DNA of 64,000 bases from Snowella sp. (GTDB lineage Bacteria > Cyanobacteriota > Cyanobacteriia > Cyanobacteriales > Microcystaceae): NCBI GenBank assembly GCA_003249095.1, contig QBMS01000005.1:17737-81736 (forward strand), in the 5' to 3' direction. The notes under the pieces are model-generated. The model had not been told where the DNA came from. It ran no database searches and saw only the letters and a list, made by a program, of their open reading frames with translations. Position numbers and translations under genes: made by a program. Below, piece by piece: positions 41,607-51,469 of the stretch; within the stretch, counting starts at the first letter, position 1; every line of letters begins with the position of its first letter.

Positions 41607-41870
41607 TTACAGAATTGACTTTATGGGAAATCTTTCAGGATTTTTAATAATATCTGTACTTAAATCAACATCTAAATCTGGCCAATAAAAATGATTAGGA
41701 GAAGGTTCTTGCACATTTAATATTTGTTTAACCGAAGCCTCTTTAAACCAAGGAAAATTTTCGTAATCAAGAAACATTTCATCATTTTCGGCAAGTATCC
41801 ATATTCCGTGAGAGGATATATGGGTAACTTCAACTGTTAAAATGTTTTTTCCAAGCGTTTCTAATTTCAT
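41607..41870 (-). CDS. DUF2442 family protein
   Basis: VEVTHISSHGIWILAENDEMFLDYENFPWFKEASVKQILNVQEPSPNHFYWPDLDVDLSTD. Confidence 0.85.
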   Translation of the reverse strand: MKLETLGKNILTVEVTHISSHGIWILAENDEMFLDYENFPWFKEASVKQILNVQEPSPNHFYWPDLDVDLSTDIIKNPERFPIKSIL

Positions 41871-42069
41871 TTTGTCGTTCCTCAATGATTTTTTCAATAG
41901 TTTTAAGTTGTTGCCGAGATAATTTGTAGTTACGAGCTAATTCAATTTGGGGTTCGAGCCAAAACTTCGCTTCTCCATCTCCACAATAAACATGAACGTG
42001 CATTCTTAGTTCTTCACGAGAGAAGAAAAAGAAACGATAGTTATCTTCTCGAAATATTGTTGGATTCAT
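41830..42069 (-). CDS. DUF4160 family protein
   Basis: FREDNYRFFFFSREELRMHVHVYCGDGEAKFWLEPQIELARNYKLSRQQL; overlaps the DUF2442 ORF. Confidence 0.88.
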   Translation of the reverse strand: MNPTIFREDNYRFFFFSREELRMHVHVYCGDGEAKFWLEPQIELARNYKLSRQQLKTIEKIIEERQNEIRNAWKKHFNS

Positions 42070-42088
42070 AAATATTTTATTTTAACGG

Positions 42089-42925
42089 TTAAAAGTCACC
42101 TTCAGCGACCTGTAAGCAAGTTAATCCTAATTGTCGCCACATTTGTACTACTTGATTTCTATCATCTAATACAAAATCAATATTATAAAAACCTCGAATT
42201 TGAGTGTCAAATATTTCTTTCTTGATAATAGCATCTTTGCGAAAATCTCCTGTCTCTCTCATGATTAATTTTTCATAATTAATTTGATGTTTATCTAAAA
42301 AATTAATCGTTTGTTCTCGATATTTATCTTCTCTCCCTGATACTAATAGCACTAACTTATCTTTAATTAAGGAAGCTACAACAGGATTTAAGATATCATT
42401 TTCACACCTTGAAGCATCGTAGGGACTTCTACCATTCAAAAGAGCTAAGGTTCCATCAAGGTCACAAATAATGGCATGGGGTAAATTGGGGTCAATAACA
42501 ATTTCCTCTGGCTTGGGAGCCAAAAAATCGTTATACATTTGTCGAATAACTTTTTCCCCAACGGAATTTAGGCGATTAAGATCTCTTTTAATGCACGTTT
42601 CAAGTTCAACATCAGTAAAATCTTGAATAATAACTTCTGCGATACCCTTAGTTAATTCTCGAATTGTCTTTTCGTGTTTGGGATGCAAATTAGTATCATC
42701 AATAATCACGTGCTTTCCTTCTTCGAGAGCCATTAACATGATTTGATTCCGAATTTTTAGGACAAATTTTTCTGCATCTTTAGAATGCTTGGAATTGTCT
42801 AGCATTGCTCTCAAATCATCTTTATTGATACGTTTATATTGATTAGGGTTTTTATCAATCAGTTTTTTTGCCCAGGTAGATTTTCCGCTTCCTGGCAATC
42901 CCTTAGTCATAATCACTTTTTTCAT
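42089..42925 (-). CDS. Pnkp-like polynucleotide 5'-kinase / 3'-phosphatase
   Basis: P-loop GLPGSGKSTWAKKL, then HAD-type CDLDGTLALLNGRSPYD ... VLLVSGREDKYREQT ... FVLDDRNQVVQMWR; same domain order as T4 Pnkp. Confidence 0.9.
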   Translation of the reverse strand: MKKVIMTKGLPGSGKSTWAKKLIDKNPNQYKRINKDDLRAMLDNSKHSKDAEKFVLKIRNQIMLMALEEGKHVIIDDTNLHPKHEKTIRELTKGIAEVIIQDFTDVELETCIKRDLNRLNSVGEKVIRQMYNDFLAPKPEEIVIDPNLPHAIICDLDGTLALLNGRSPYDASRCENDILNPVVASLIKDKLVLLVSGREDKYREQTINFLDKHQINYEKLIMRETGDFRKDAIIKKEIFDTQIRGFYNIDFVLDDRNQVVQMWRQLGLTCLQVAEGDF

Positions 42926-43935
42926 ATTTCTAGTTTAAAGGGTTTACTATGCTCAGGTTTAATCATTTTCCAAATTAGCTCGGAAGGATCTTTTTCATCT
43001 AATAGGCGAAACATGACGTGGGGATATTTTTGAGTTAAAAAATAGGCGGCTGTTTCCTTGCGAGTCTCAAAGGTTTTAAAGGCAGATTTTGCTTCTGATA
43101 AAATCGCGTCAAATTGCTGGGTTAATTCCATTTTAGTTTGTTTAACCCATTCATAAAATTCATCGGGAACTTTTTCTAGTAATTCTTCAAAGGATTTTCC
43201 TGTGGCGAGATTTTCCCAGACAACGGTGCTAGAAGTTTGAGTAATAATACGATGGAGTCTGACGTATTCTGAGAATTTGACTTTGACCCGAAATCCATTT
43301 TTAAAACGAATGACAAAACCTTCCTGATTTTCTTTTTCAATTTCTCGTAATTGGCTTAAATCATTAATGCCATTAAATTTTTTGACGATGGGAAAACCAA
43401 TATCGGGAATCAATAAATCTTGACCTGTTTGAGAGTCTAGGACTGCCAATAAAATGAGGTCATCTAGGTCGCCATAATTAACCACAATTCTGTTTTCGGG
43501 ATAAATAATTTCAAATAAATAGGTATGTTCCCGATTGAGTGAATTAAAGGTATGGCCATAACGATCGCGTAATAATTGGGTAGCGTGCAGGGCTTGATCG
43601 CTGCTAAAACTTCCCCTAGTGGCGATCGCGGGCTTATCATTAATCCAATAAAGAATTCCTAGAGAACCATCTTCTTTATTAAAAACATCAAAGGCTTCCT
43701 GGGGAATTTCTTCAGGAGAATGTTCCTCTAAATTGAAGAATTTTTTAAAGGGTCTGGCGACAATATTCATTTCTTTGTCGAGAATTAATCCTCGCGTCAT
43801 GAGGGTGATCTCATTCCAAAGTTTTTGATATTGAACCAAGGGAGAATAGTTATAAATAAACAGATCAGTATCAGGATGTTTTTGCACTAATACTAATTTT
43901 TGTTCGAGCATTGACTTTAATAAATCTTTGTCCAT
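42922..43935 (-). CDS. T4 Rnl1-like RNA ligase
   Basis: Motif I FNKEDGSLG (KxDG), FEIIYPENRIVVNYG, EGFVIRFKNGFRVKVKFSEYVRLH; overlaps the Pnkp-like gene by 4 nt. Confidence 0.88.
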   Translation of the reverse strand: MDKDLLKSMLEQKLVLVQKHPDTDLFIYNYSPLVQYQKLWNEITLMTRGLILDKEMNIVARPFKKFFNLEEHSPEEIPQEAFDVFNKEDGSLGILYWINDKPAIATRGSFSSDQALHATQLLRDRYGHTFNSLNREHTYLFEIIYPENRIVVNYGDLDDLILLAVLDSQTGQDLLIPDIGFPIVKKFNGINDLSQLREIEKENQEGFVIRFKNGFRVKVKFSEYVRLHRIITQTSSTVVWENLATGKSFEELLEKVPDEFYEWVKQTKMELTQQFDAILSEAKSAFKTFETRKETAAYFLTQKYPHVMFRLLDEKDPSELIWKMIKPEHSKPFKLEI

Positions 43936-44104
43936 GCGTTTTTTTGTAATGCTAAATTTTTTTTGCAAAACTGAAGTAATTTACAAATTTATCAAATACT
44001 TTTTGGAACATAAGTTTAAGGACAAAAGATATTCTGTCCCTACGGCTGTGTTGTATTTCTATTAGTTTTGGATTTTTAAGGCCTATCCCAGAATTGTATT
44101 GAAA

Positions 44105-44365
44105 TTAGACAGCCAATAAGGGATCTAGTTTTTTTTGTCTTTCTAGAGCATGGAGATCGTCACAGCCACCGATATGCTGATCGTCAATAAAAATCTGGGG
44201 AAGACTCCTGCTTCCGTTTGCCCGATCTGCCATCTTGTTTCTGGCTTCATTATCTCCGTCAATGCAATATTCCGTAAATTCCACATTTTTTCTATTTAAT
44301 AAAGCCTTGGCCCGAATGCAAAAAGGACAGGAACTCCAGGTATAAATTTCAACTTTGGCTGCCAT
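44105..44365 (-). CDS. grxC: Glutaredoxin 3
   Basis: VEIYTWSSCPFCIRAKALLNRKNVEFTEY; SLPQIFIDDQHIGGCDDLHAL. Confidence 0.95.
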   Translation of the reverse strand: MAAKVEIYTWSSCPFCIRAKALLNRKNVEFTEYCIDGDNEARNKMADRANGSRSLPQIFIDDQHIGGCDDLHALERQKKLDPLLAV

Positions 44366-44855
44366 ATTTTTTGTCAATGTAAAGTAACGTTTCTATTTGT
44401 GATTGTAAACTGTGGTTAAGATAAAGAGCAATATGAGCGGACAAGAAGTGACAATTTATTTTCTCTTGGTGGGTAACATTCTATCAATGAAATGAGTTCT
44501 TCTAACCGCTTAAAATAATCTCCTCAAAACGGTATTTAGCAGATCCTATTGGTAACCGCTGCATAATGATAGGGCAAAATCCAGACCATCAATCACGAAA
44601 TTACTAAATCACCATAATGTCTCAAAATATCCTTAATTCTGAGATTAGAGGCTAAATCTTAGTAATTCTTGTCATCAAGTTGATGATCGTCTGTTCTTCT
44701 TTCGTTTAATGGGAGAAGAAACCGCGATCGCCCAATCAAAGCAAGAAAACAGAGATAAAACGCGATCGTTGAATTACTATCAAATTTATAAAAAAGTTAA
44801 CAAAGCCTATAAAATAGTTAACAAACGCCTATCAAAAGCAAAAGGTTCAATTTTT

Positions 44856-44978
44856 ATGACTCCTACTTTAGCGAATTTCCTCTGGAGCCTAGTTTTGGGT
44901 GCCGTAATTGTGGTAATCCCCTTTACCGCCGCCCTGATCTTCATCAGCCAGAAAGATAAAATCAAGCGCAATTTCTAA
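44856..44978 (+). CDS. psbX: Photosystem II reaction center protein X
   Basis: [40 protein letters not shown] (40 aa); the longer ORF from 44709 is probably an upstream extension. Confidence 0.88.
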   Translation: MTPTLANFLWSLVLGAVIVVIPFTAALIFISQKDKIKRNF

Positions 44979-45085
44979 GTCGTATTATTCCCCACTCTTA
45001 ATTTACTCAAGGGTGGGGTGACTAAAGCAAACAAGTGAGTAAAAACTCGCTACCATAGAAGCAAGAATGAAAGGCGATCACATCA

Positions 45086-45943
45086 ATGGTAAATTTTGGG
45101 CTAAACTCAGCAAGTATTTTAGGGATTTTCTTGGCAGTCGCTGGAGCAGGGTTGTATTTCTTGCGTACTATTCGCCCTGAAGTTTCTAGGGATTATGATA
45201 TTTTCTTTTCGGCTGTCGGTCTGCTGTGTGGTTTAATCCTCCTCTTTCAGGGATGGCGACTCGACCCAATTTTACAATTTGGTCAACTTTTGCTCACGGG
45301 ATCAACCGTATTTTTTGCGGTAGAAACCATTCGCCTACGGGGAATTACCACCGAACAAGCCCGACGCAATAGCCCGATCGCCGATGATCGCCGCGTTAGT
45401 AAAACCAGGGTTTATACCGAAGCTGAATTAGACCAGATCGAACCCTACGAGGAAGAAGAAGAGTATAGCAATAACAGACGTTTACGGGGATATACCGAAC
45501 CGCGTCCTAGTCGCACCACAAGGACTGAAAACGAGCCTCCCCGTTCTAGCCGAAATCGTCGTCCCGCTTCCCCTCCAGTAGAGCCAAAAAATAGTCCGCG
45601 CAGTCGTCCTTCTCGACGACCTGAACCCGATAATTATAATAATTGGGAGGATTCCTCGGATGTATGGGAAGAAAAACCCGCCCCTCGTCGTCCCCGCCGT
45701 CCTCGTCCCGATGATGAGTCTACCGAAAATACCTCTCGTCCCCCCCGACAACGTCGCCCCCGTCCCGAAGAAAATCCTTCTCCCAGACAATATGAGGATG
45801 AAGCCCCTGCGCCCTATGTAGATTATCAACCGATTGATGAGTCTGACTCCGATCCAGATACCTGGGAAAATTCTTCTGCCGATAACGAACCTCCCAGACG
45901 CGATCGCCCCGATGCTGAAGCGACCTCCCGTTTTGATTATTAG
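45086..45943 (+). CDS. Ycf66 family protein
   Basis: MVNFGLNSASILGIFLAVAGAGLYFLRTIRPEVSRDYDIFFSAVGLLCGLILLFQGWRLDPILQF, then low-complexity Arg/Pro/Glu tail. Confidence 0.9.
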   Translation: MVNFGLNSASILGIFLAVAGAGLYFLRTIRPEVSRDYDIFFSAVGLLCGLILLFQGWRLDPILQFGQLLLTGSTVFFAVETIRLRGITTEQARRNSPIADDRRVSKTRVYTEAELDQIEPYEEEEEYSNNRRLRGYTEPRPSRTTRTENEPPRSSRNRRPASPPVEPKNSPRSRPSRRPEPDNYNNWEDSSDVWEEKPAPRRPRRPRPDDESTENTSRPPRQRRPRPEENPSPRQYEDEAPAPYVDYQPIDESDSDPDTWENSSADNEPPRRDRPDAEATSRFDY

Positions 45944-45954
45944 ATTGAATCAGA

Positions 45955-46515
45955 GTGAGACAAAATCCCTGGTGGCGAGCAACACTTTTTCGGGCAGTTT
46001 CTTGCGGATTCATTAGCCTGCTGGCTTCCTGTAGCTTCGTTTCCCAAGCTCCCGTTTCTCCCCGCCTCAATAGTCGTTATAACGATGAACAACCCAGTTT
46101 GAGCGGGAATGGTCGTTGGTTAGCCTTTGTTTCTAATCGCAATGGCAATCGGGAAATTCTGGTCTATGATTTACGGGAACAACGCTTGATTAATTATCCT
46201 GGTCTGAATCAGGGTAACGCGATCGCCGAAAGTCCTAGCCTCAGTCGGACAGGTCGATATTTGGTTTATTTATCCAGTTTACAGGGACGACCCGATGTCG
46301 CATTGTATGACCGAGCGACCCAACGCACAGAAATTTTGACCCTTAACTATCGAGGTTGGGTCAGAAATCCCCAGATTAGTCCCGATGGCCGCTATGTCGT
46401 CTTTGAAACCTCTCGTCGGGGTCAGTGGGATATTGAAGTTCTCGACCGAGGCCCCGCCATTGAAATGGATATTCCCAACGGTAGTCCCGTAATCGTTCCT
46501 TCTCCTCAGCCTTGA
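45955..46515 (+). CDS. TolB-like beta-propeller (WD40-like) lipoprotein
   Basis: GTG start; RYNDEQPSLSGNGRWLAFVSNRNGNREILVYDL, ISPDGRYVVFETSRRGQWDIEV. Confidence 0.88.
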   Translation: MRQNPWWRATLFRAVSCGFISLLASCSFVSQAPVSPRLNSRYNDEQPSLSGNGRWLAFVSNRNGNREILVYDLREQRLINYPGLNQGNAIAESPSLSRTGRYLVYLSSLQGRPDVALYDRATQRTEILTLNYRGWVRNPQISPDGRYVVFETSRRGQWDIEVLDRGPAIEMDIPNGSPVIVPSPQP

Positions 46516-46624
46516 TTTTTAAGAATGTGTTTGAAAAAATTTAGCCAAGCCCAAATTCACCGCAAGACTTTTGGGAAAATTGCTTTTTGAGAAAACGGGC
46601 GTTGCTGATTTTAGGTATGTTTTG

Positions 46625-46705
46625 CCCCCCTAGCCCCCCAAATTTGGGGGGAATCAATGCTTGGAAGTCCCCCAGAATTGGGGGATTGAGGGGGCGATAA
46701 AAATG
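46625..46705. repeat. CCCCCTAGCCCCCCAAATTTGGGGGG palindromic repeat, paired inverted copies
   Basis: GCCCCCCTAGCCCCCCAAATTTGGGGGG ... AAGTCCCCCAGAATTGGGGGATTGAGGGGGCG; related to 26822-26925. Confidence 0.7.
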
Positions 46706-46857
46706 ATTGTGATAGGTTTCTTTCATACCCTGATTAAGCAACGCCAGAAAACGCGATAGGAAAATTTCAAGATCCCGTTTTTGAATTGCTTGCTAAATCA
46801 ATGTATACGGTATACAATTTTCTTGATTTATCCTAGAGTGTTGGACGACTAAAGAAT

Positions 46858-47268
46858 ATGAGTAATAATCCCGAAACCATTCGCTTCTTCATTTGTGGCT
46901 CTGCGCTACGAGGCCAGCCCGATCATCAAAATTTGCAATCCGCCCAATTTATTAAAACTGCCCAGACCCAACCCAACTATCGTTTGCATTCCGTTGGCAA
47001 TGGTTGGCATCCTGGCATTTATGCTGTTACCGAAAATGGCATTTCTATTCCTGGTGAAGTTTACGAAATGACGCGATCGCAGTACGAACATCTTTTAGCC
47101 ACTGAACCCCCCAATATGTATCCAGAGCAAGTCGTTCTCAGCGATGGTGAAGTCTTGTTAGCGATGCTCTATCCCCGTGAATTAATTGAAAAACAAGGCG
47201 ATCCCGATATTTCCCATCATGGCGGTTGGGCGGCCTATAAATTAGCAACAACACCCGTCACCGTCTAA
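46858..47268 (+). CDS. Gamma-glutamylcyclotransferase-like / allophanate-hydrolase-related protein
   Basis: FFICGSALRGQPDHQNL ... NGWHPGIYAVTENGISIPGEVYEMTRSQYEHLLATEPPN. Confidence 0.8.
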   Translation: MSNNPETIRFFICGSALRGQPDHQNLQSAQFIKTAQTQPNYRLHSVGNGWHPGIYAVTENGISIPGEVYEMTRSQYEHLLATEPPNMYPEQVVLSDGEVLLAMLYPRELIEKQGDPDISHHGGWAAYKLATTPVTV

Positions 47269-47322
47269 TTTGCCTAGCTTTTCTAAAACTTTTTGAACTA
47301 TAAGGATTATCAAAACCCAACC

Positions 47323-48228
47323 ATGACCTATCCCCGCGATTTAATTGGCTACGGCGCCAATCCCCCCGACCCTAAATGGCCCAATAATGCTCGTTTAGCG
47401 TTACAGATTGTCCTCAATTACGAAGAAGGTTCAGAATATTCTATCCCTGATGGTGATAATCGCTCAGAAACCTATCTCTGGGAAGTACCAGGGGCTTCAA
47501 TGGGAGACGGGAAACGAGATTTAATTGTGGAATCTATCTATGAATATGGCTCCCGTGCGGGGTTTTGGCGATTAATGCGGCTTTTTAAGTCCCGTAATAT
47601 TCCCATCACCATTTTTGGGGCAGCTTTAGCCCTAGAACGTAATCCCGATGCGGCCCGTGCCATTGTAGAAGCGGGTTACGATATTTGTTGTCATGGTTGG
47701 CGTTGGATTGGTTTCCAGGATATGAGTGAAGTTGAAGAACGTCACCAAATGCAGTTAGCGATCGAGTCTCTCAAAAAACTCACAGGCGATCGTCCCTTGG
47801 GATGGTATTGCCGTTACGCGCCTAGTGTCAATACTCGTCGTTTAGTCGTGGAAGAAGGCGGATTTTTGTATGATTCCGATGGTTATAACGATGACTTGCC
47901 CTATTGGGATGTCGTGGAAGGTAAACCGCATTTAGTGATTCCCTATACCCTGGATAATAACGATATGAAGTTTTGCGTTGCGCCAGGCTTTAATAGTGGA
48001 GATGACTTTTTTACCTATTTGAAAGATGCCTTTGATGTCCTTTATCAAGAAGGCGAAACGGCTCCTAAAATGATGTCTGTCGGACTCCATGCCCGTTTAG
48101 TGGGAAGACCAGGAAGAATTGCCGCCCTCACCCGCTTTTTAGATTACGTCCAGTCCCATGAAGATGTTTGGATTTGTCGTCGTCTGGACATTGCTAACCA
48201 CTGGATTAAAAATCACCCCTATCAATAG
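47323..48228 (+). CDS. puuE: Allantoinase of the polysaccharide deacetylase type
   Basis: [43 protein letters not shown] ... [18 protein letters not shown] ... [16 protein letters not shown]. Confidence 0.92.
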   Translation: MTYPRDLIGYGANPPDPKWPNNARLALQIVLNYEEGSEYSIPDGDNRSETYLWEVPGASMGDGKRDLIVESIYEYGSRAGFWRLMRLFKSRNIPITIFGAALALERNPDAARAIVEAGYDICCHGWRWIGFQDMSEVEERHQMQLAIESLKKLTGDRPLGWYCRYAPSVNTRRLVVEEGGFLYDSDGYNDDLPYWDVVEGKPHLVIPYTLDNNDMKFCVAPGFNSGDDFFTYLKDAFDVLYQEGETAPKMMSVGLHARLVGRPGRIAALTRFLDYVQSHEDVWICRRLDIANHWIKNHPYQ

Positions 48229-48230
48229 CT

Positions 48231-48593
48231 ATGGCAGGAAAATTAACGACTCACGTTTTGGATACGGCTCATGGTTGCCCTGCCGCGAATTTAGCCATTG
48301 AATTGTGGTCAATTGATGCTGTTAGTGGCGATCGCATTTTGATGAAAAGTTTAACCACTAATCAAGATGGCCGTACCGACGAACCATTGCTGATCAATGA
48401 AAAGTTTAAAATTGGTCTCTACGAATTGGTTTTTACCGTAGGAGATTATTTTGCGATCTACGGAGAAAATTTGCCCCAACCTTTATTTTTAAACCGCATT
48501 CCCATCCAGTTTGCGATCGCTGATCCTGATAGTCATTACCACGTGCCTCTCTTGGTTTCTCCCTGGTCTTATAGTACCTATCGAGGTAGTTAA
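48231..48593 (+). CDS. uraH: 5-hydroxyisourate hydrolase
   Basis: [25 protein letters not shown] ... [19 protein letters not shown] (C-terminal YRGS). Confidence 0.95.
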   Translation: MAGKLTTHVLDTAHGCPAANLAIELWSIDAVSGDRILMKSLTTNQDGRTDEPLLINEKFKIGLYELVFTVGDYFAIYGENLPQPLFLNRIPIQFAIADPDSHYHVPLLVSPWSYSTYRGS

Positions 48594-48689
48594 TTTTAAG
48601 CATTGTTAGGGGTGCAAGGTTTGCATCTGTTTAACCTTTATTTAAAAAGTAAGTTAAATCTAAAATTCAATATAAAACGTTACGTCAAA

Positions 48690-49196
48690 ATGCTTTACGC
48701 GATCGCCCAATTAAATCAAATGTCTGAAGGGGAATTTACTGAATCTTTAGCAAAAATTTTTGAAGATTCCCCCTGGGTAGCTGAAAGAACTTGGCCAAAA
48801 AGACCCTTTAAAAATGTGAATGATCTCCATCGGGCAATGGTTGAAACCGTTGAGGAAAGCTCCTTAACAGAAAAACTACGCCTAATTTGTTCCCACCCTG
48901 ACCTGGCAACTAAAACAAAAATGGCCGAAGCTTCAGTCAAAGAACAGGCAGGAGTTGGCTTAGACCGCTTAACTTTAGAAGAATATAACCAATTTCAGCA
49001 ATTAAACCAAGCCTATAAGGATAAATTTGCTTTTCCCTTTATTGTTGCCGTCAAAAATCATACCAAAGAGAGCATTTTAGAAGCCTTTAAACAACGTTTA
49101 GAAAATTCCCTAGAAACAGAAAGAAAACAGGCTTTAATAGAAATCGCTAAAATTGCACATTTTCGTTTACTAGATTTAATTCCAACCTCTCTATAA
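48690..49196 (+). CDS. uraD: OHCU decarboxylase
   Basis: SPWVAERTWPKRPFKNVNDLHRAM ... ICSHPDLATK ... EQAGVGLDRLTLEEYNQFQQLNQAYKDKFAFPFIVAVKN. Confidence 0.93.
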   Translation: MLYAIAQLNQMSEGEFTESLAKIFEDSPWVAERTWPKRPFKNVNDLHRAMVETVEESSLTEKLRLICSHPDLATKTKMAEASVKEQAGVGLDRLTLEEYNQFQQLNQAYKDKFAFPFIVAVKNHTKESILEAFKQRLENSLETERKQALIEIAKIAHFRLLDLIPTSL

Positions 49197-49223
49197 TTCC
49201 TAAATAGCCTAATCTGACCAATT

Positions 49224-49523
49224 TTAGGGTCTTTTTTCGTAGTTAGAACAATCTTCACAGGGGCCACTGGGATTAATAGCACAACGCAAATAGGGAGACT
49301 TGGCATTATTGCGACAACTAATATCGCCGATATAATCGCCATAACGTTCTAGGGCATCAAAAGGGACAGGAAAAAACTCTCGGTCTAAACGTCGTCGATA
49401 GTTATTTAAGGCCCGAATACGTCTCATTCGTTCACTGAATTGTCGCTTTGCCCTACGAACGACAATAAAAGAAAGCAAAGCGGGGAGTAATGCTGCAAGG
49501 AGAAGAATAATAAACCCTGTCAC
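49224..49523 (-). CDS. DUF6464-like small membrane protein
   Basis: YGDYIGDISCRNNAKSPYLRCAINPSGPCEDCSNYE, TM N-terminus. Confidence 0.75.
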   Translation of the reverse strand: MTGFIILLLAALLPALLSFIVVRRAKRQFSERMRRIRALNNYRRRLDREFFPVPFDALERYGDYIGDISCRNNAKSPYLRCAINPSGPCEDCSNYEKRP

Positions 49524-49685
49524 TTAATTAACCCAGATGAAATAATTCCAAGATTGGTTGATGATTTTATTTTAGTGCGAGATCCCAGTCTCGAATCAAA
49601 AATTACCCAGAGCAGAGGCTATTAAAACCAAAATGACCTGGGTAAAGCTATCTATCATGATCAAACTTAAACAATCGCTTAGGGT

Positions 49686-50267
49686 CTATTCATCGCCATT
49701 TTTGCGGGGCTGAATTACACCATAACCCCCATGATTACGGATGTAGATCACATTGATTTCATCGGTGTCTTTGTTGCGGAACATATAGAAATCATGATCG
49801 ACCAGTTGCAGTTGCTCCCAGGCTTCTTCAATCGAGATGGACGGAATGGCAAAATATTTCATTCGCACACTTTCCGAGGGAAGTTCTGCGGTGCGATCGC
49901 CGATGAGATCCTTTTCGACGGGTTTTTCTTCAACGATCGCGCTGGTTTTGACGTGATTTTGGCTTTGATCGACTAAACGCTCTTTATACTTGCGGAGTTG
50001 ACGGGCAATTTTATCAGCAACGAGGTCAATACTGGCATAGAGATTTTCGCTACCTTCCTGGGCTCGAATCACTGTACCATTGGCATACACCGTAACCTCC
50101 GCTTTATGCTTGTTGGCAATACGTGCATTGCGAGCAACGGATAGATGCACATCGACCTTGGTGGTGATTCCTTGAAAATGTTTAACGGCCTTGTCAAGTT
50201 TTTCCTCCACATAGGAATGAATCGCATCGGTAACGGTAATATTATTGCCTTGAATTAACAGCTTCAT
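49686..50267 (-). CDS. hpf: Long-form ribosome hibernation promoting factor (LrtA-type)
   Basis: [31 protein letters not shown] ... [50 protein letters not shown]. Confidence 0.95.
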   Translation of the reverse strand: MKLLIQGNNITVTDAIHSYVEEKLDKAVKHFQGITTKVDVHLSVARNARIANKHKAEVTVYANGTVIRAQEGSENLYASIDLVADKIARQLRKYKERLVDQSQNHVKTSAIVEEKPVEKDLIGDRTAELPSESVRMKYFAIPSISIEEAWEQLQLVDHDFYMFRNKDTDEINVIYIRNHGGYGVIQPRKNGDE

Positions 50268-50676
50268 ACTGAATTCTCCCTACTCAATTTAATAGTAAAT
50301 GCTGTGTTAATTGAAAAATTTGGACTAAGTTCAAACAGGATTGAGTCAATAAAGATTGCTATTTAAAGAAACAATCTATTAACGAAATATTCCATATTTG
50401 GGTGGATTCATACTCATTAATGACCTAAGTACAAAATAGTCACACACCTGATATTGTCATAGTCGCAAAAAAGATTTTCATCTTTTTCTTGAACCCTTTA
50501 GACTTGAGAGGAACTGGTGTGATTTTGAGGTTCGCCTCAAGGTGGCTTTCTCCTTCTCTAATTTACTTTCTATTTTTAGATTAGCACCTTGTATTGCTTA
50601 AAACATAGTCTTTGTCATCATTCTTATTTTCCTTTGCATCTCTTTACATTTCCTCCGTGAAAATCAGGAGAATTAT

Positions 50677-51372
50677 ATGATTTTTAACGCTGCTTCCGAT
50701 CCAACTCCGAGAATTTGTCGATGGGAGGCATTAGGTTTGGTGGCCTATCAGACCGCTTGGGATTATCAGCGATCGCTGGTGGCCGCCCGATTGGCTGATC
50801 CGATGTTGGAAGATGTTTTGTTATTGTTGGAACATCCCGCCGTCTATACCCTGGGAACGGGATCTAGTCAGGATTTTTTAAGATTTGATCCCCAAGATAC
50901 ATCCTATGAAATTCATCGCATTGAACGGGGCGGCGAAGTGACTTACCATTGTCCAGGTCAACTGGTGGGTTATCCGATCTTGAATTTACGCTACTACCAA
51001 CAGGATTTACATTGGTATCTCCGTCAATTAGAAGAGGTTATTTTACAGGTTTTGCAGAGTTACAGTTTACCCGCAGAACGGTTATCGGGACTAACGGGGG
51101 TTTGGGTAGAAGGTCACAAAATTGCGGCGATCGGGATTAAGGTGAGTCGTTGGATTACGATGCACGGTTTTGCGATTAATGTTTGTCCTGATTTAACAGG
51201 ATTTACTCGCATTGTTCCCTGTGGTATTGCTGATAAACCCGTCGGTAGTTTGGCCCAATTTTTACCCACAATTACCGTCAAACAGGTGCAGGATGATATT
51301 GTAAGAAGGTTTGCCCAGGTCTTTCAGGTTAACCTTTTACCAAGGTCAAAAAAACTAAAATTGAATGACTAA
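50677..51372 (+). CDS. lipB: Octanoyltransferase
   Basis: [54 protein letters not shown]. Confidence 0.95.
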   Translation: MIFNAASDPTPRICRWEALGLVAYQTAWDYQRSLVAARLADPMLEDVLLLLEHPAVYTLGTGSSQDFLRFDPQDTSYEIHRIERGGEVTYHCPGQLVGYPILNLRYYQQDLHWYLRQLEEVILQVLQSYSLPAERLSGLTGVWVEGHKIAAIGIKVSRWITMHGFAINVCPDLTGFTRIVPCGIADKPVGSLAQFLPTITVKQVQDDIVRRFAQVFQVNLLPRSKKLKLND

Positions 51373-51469
51373 TCAGGCGATCGCCGAATTTTTAGAAGTC
51401 TTTTTATGGGGATGATAAACTTCCCTCATTACCGACTTTGAGAAAAACAGTGATCGCTGTGGAACTACT

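Noticed and set aside
44709-44855. N-terminal extension of the psbX ORF
   Set aside because: PsbX is ~40 aa and starts at MTPTLANF (44856); the preceding residues are most likely untranslated leader.
45482-46070. Minus-strand ORFs (115 and 116 aa) opposite ycf66
   Set aside because: Low-complexity antisense frames (R/G/I-rich) of the Arg/Pro/Glu tail of the Ycf66 protein; GC-bias artefacts.
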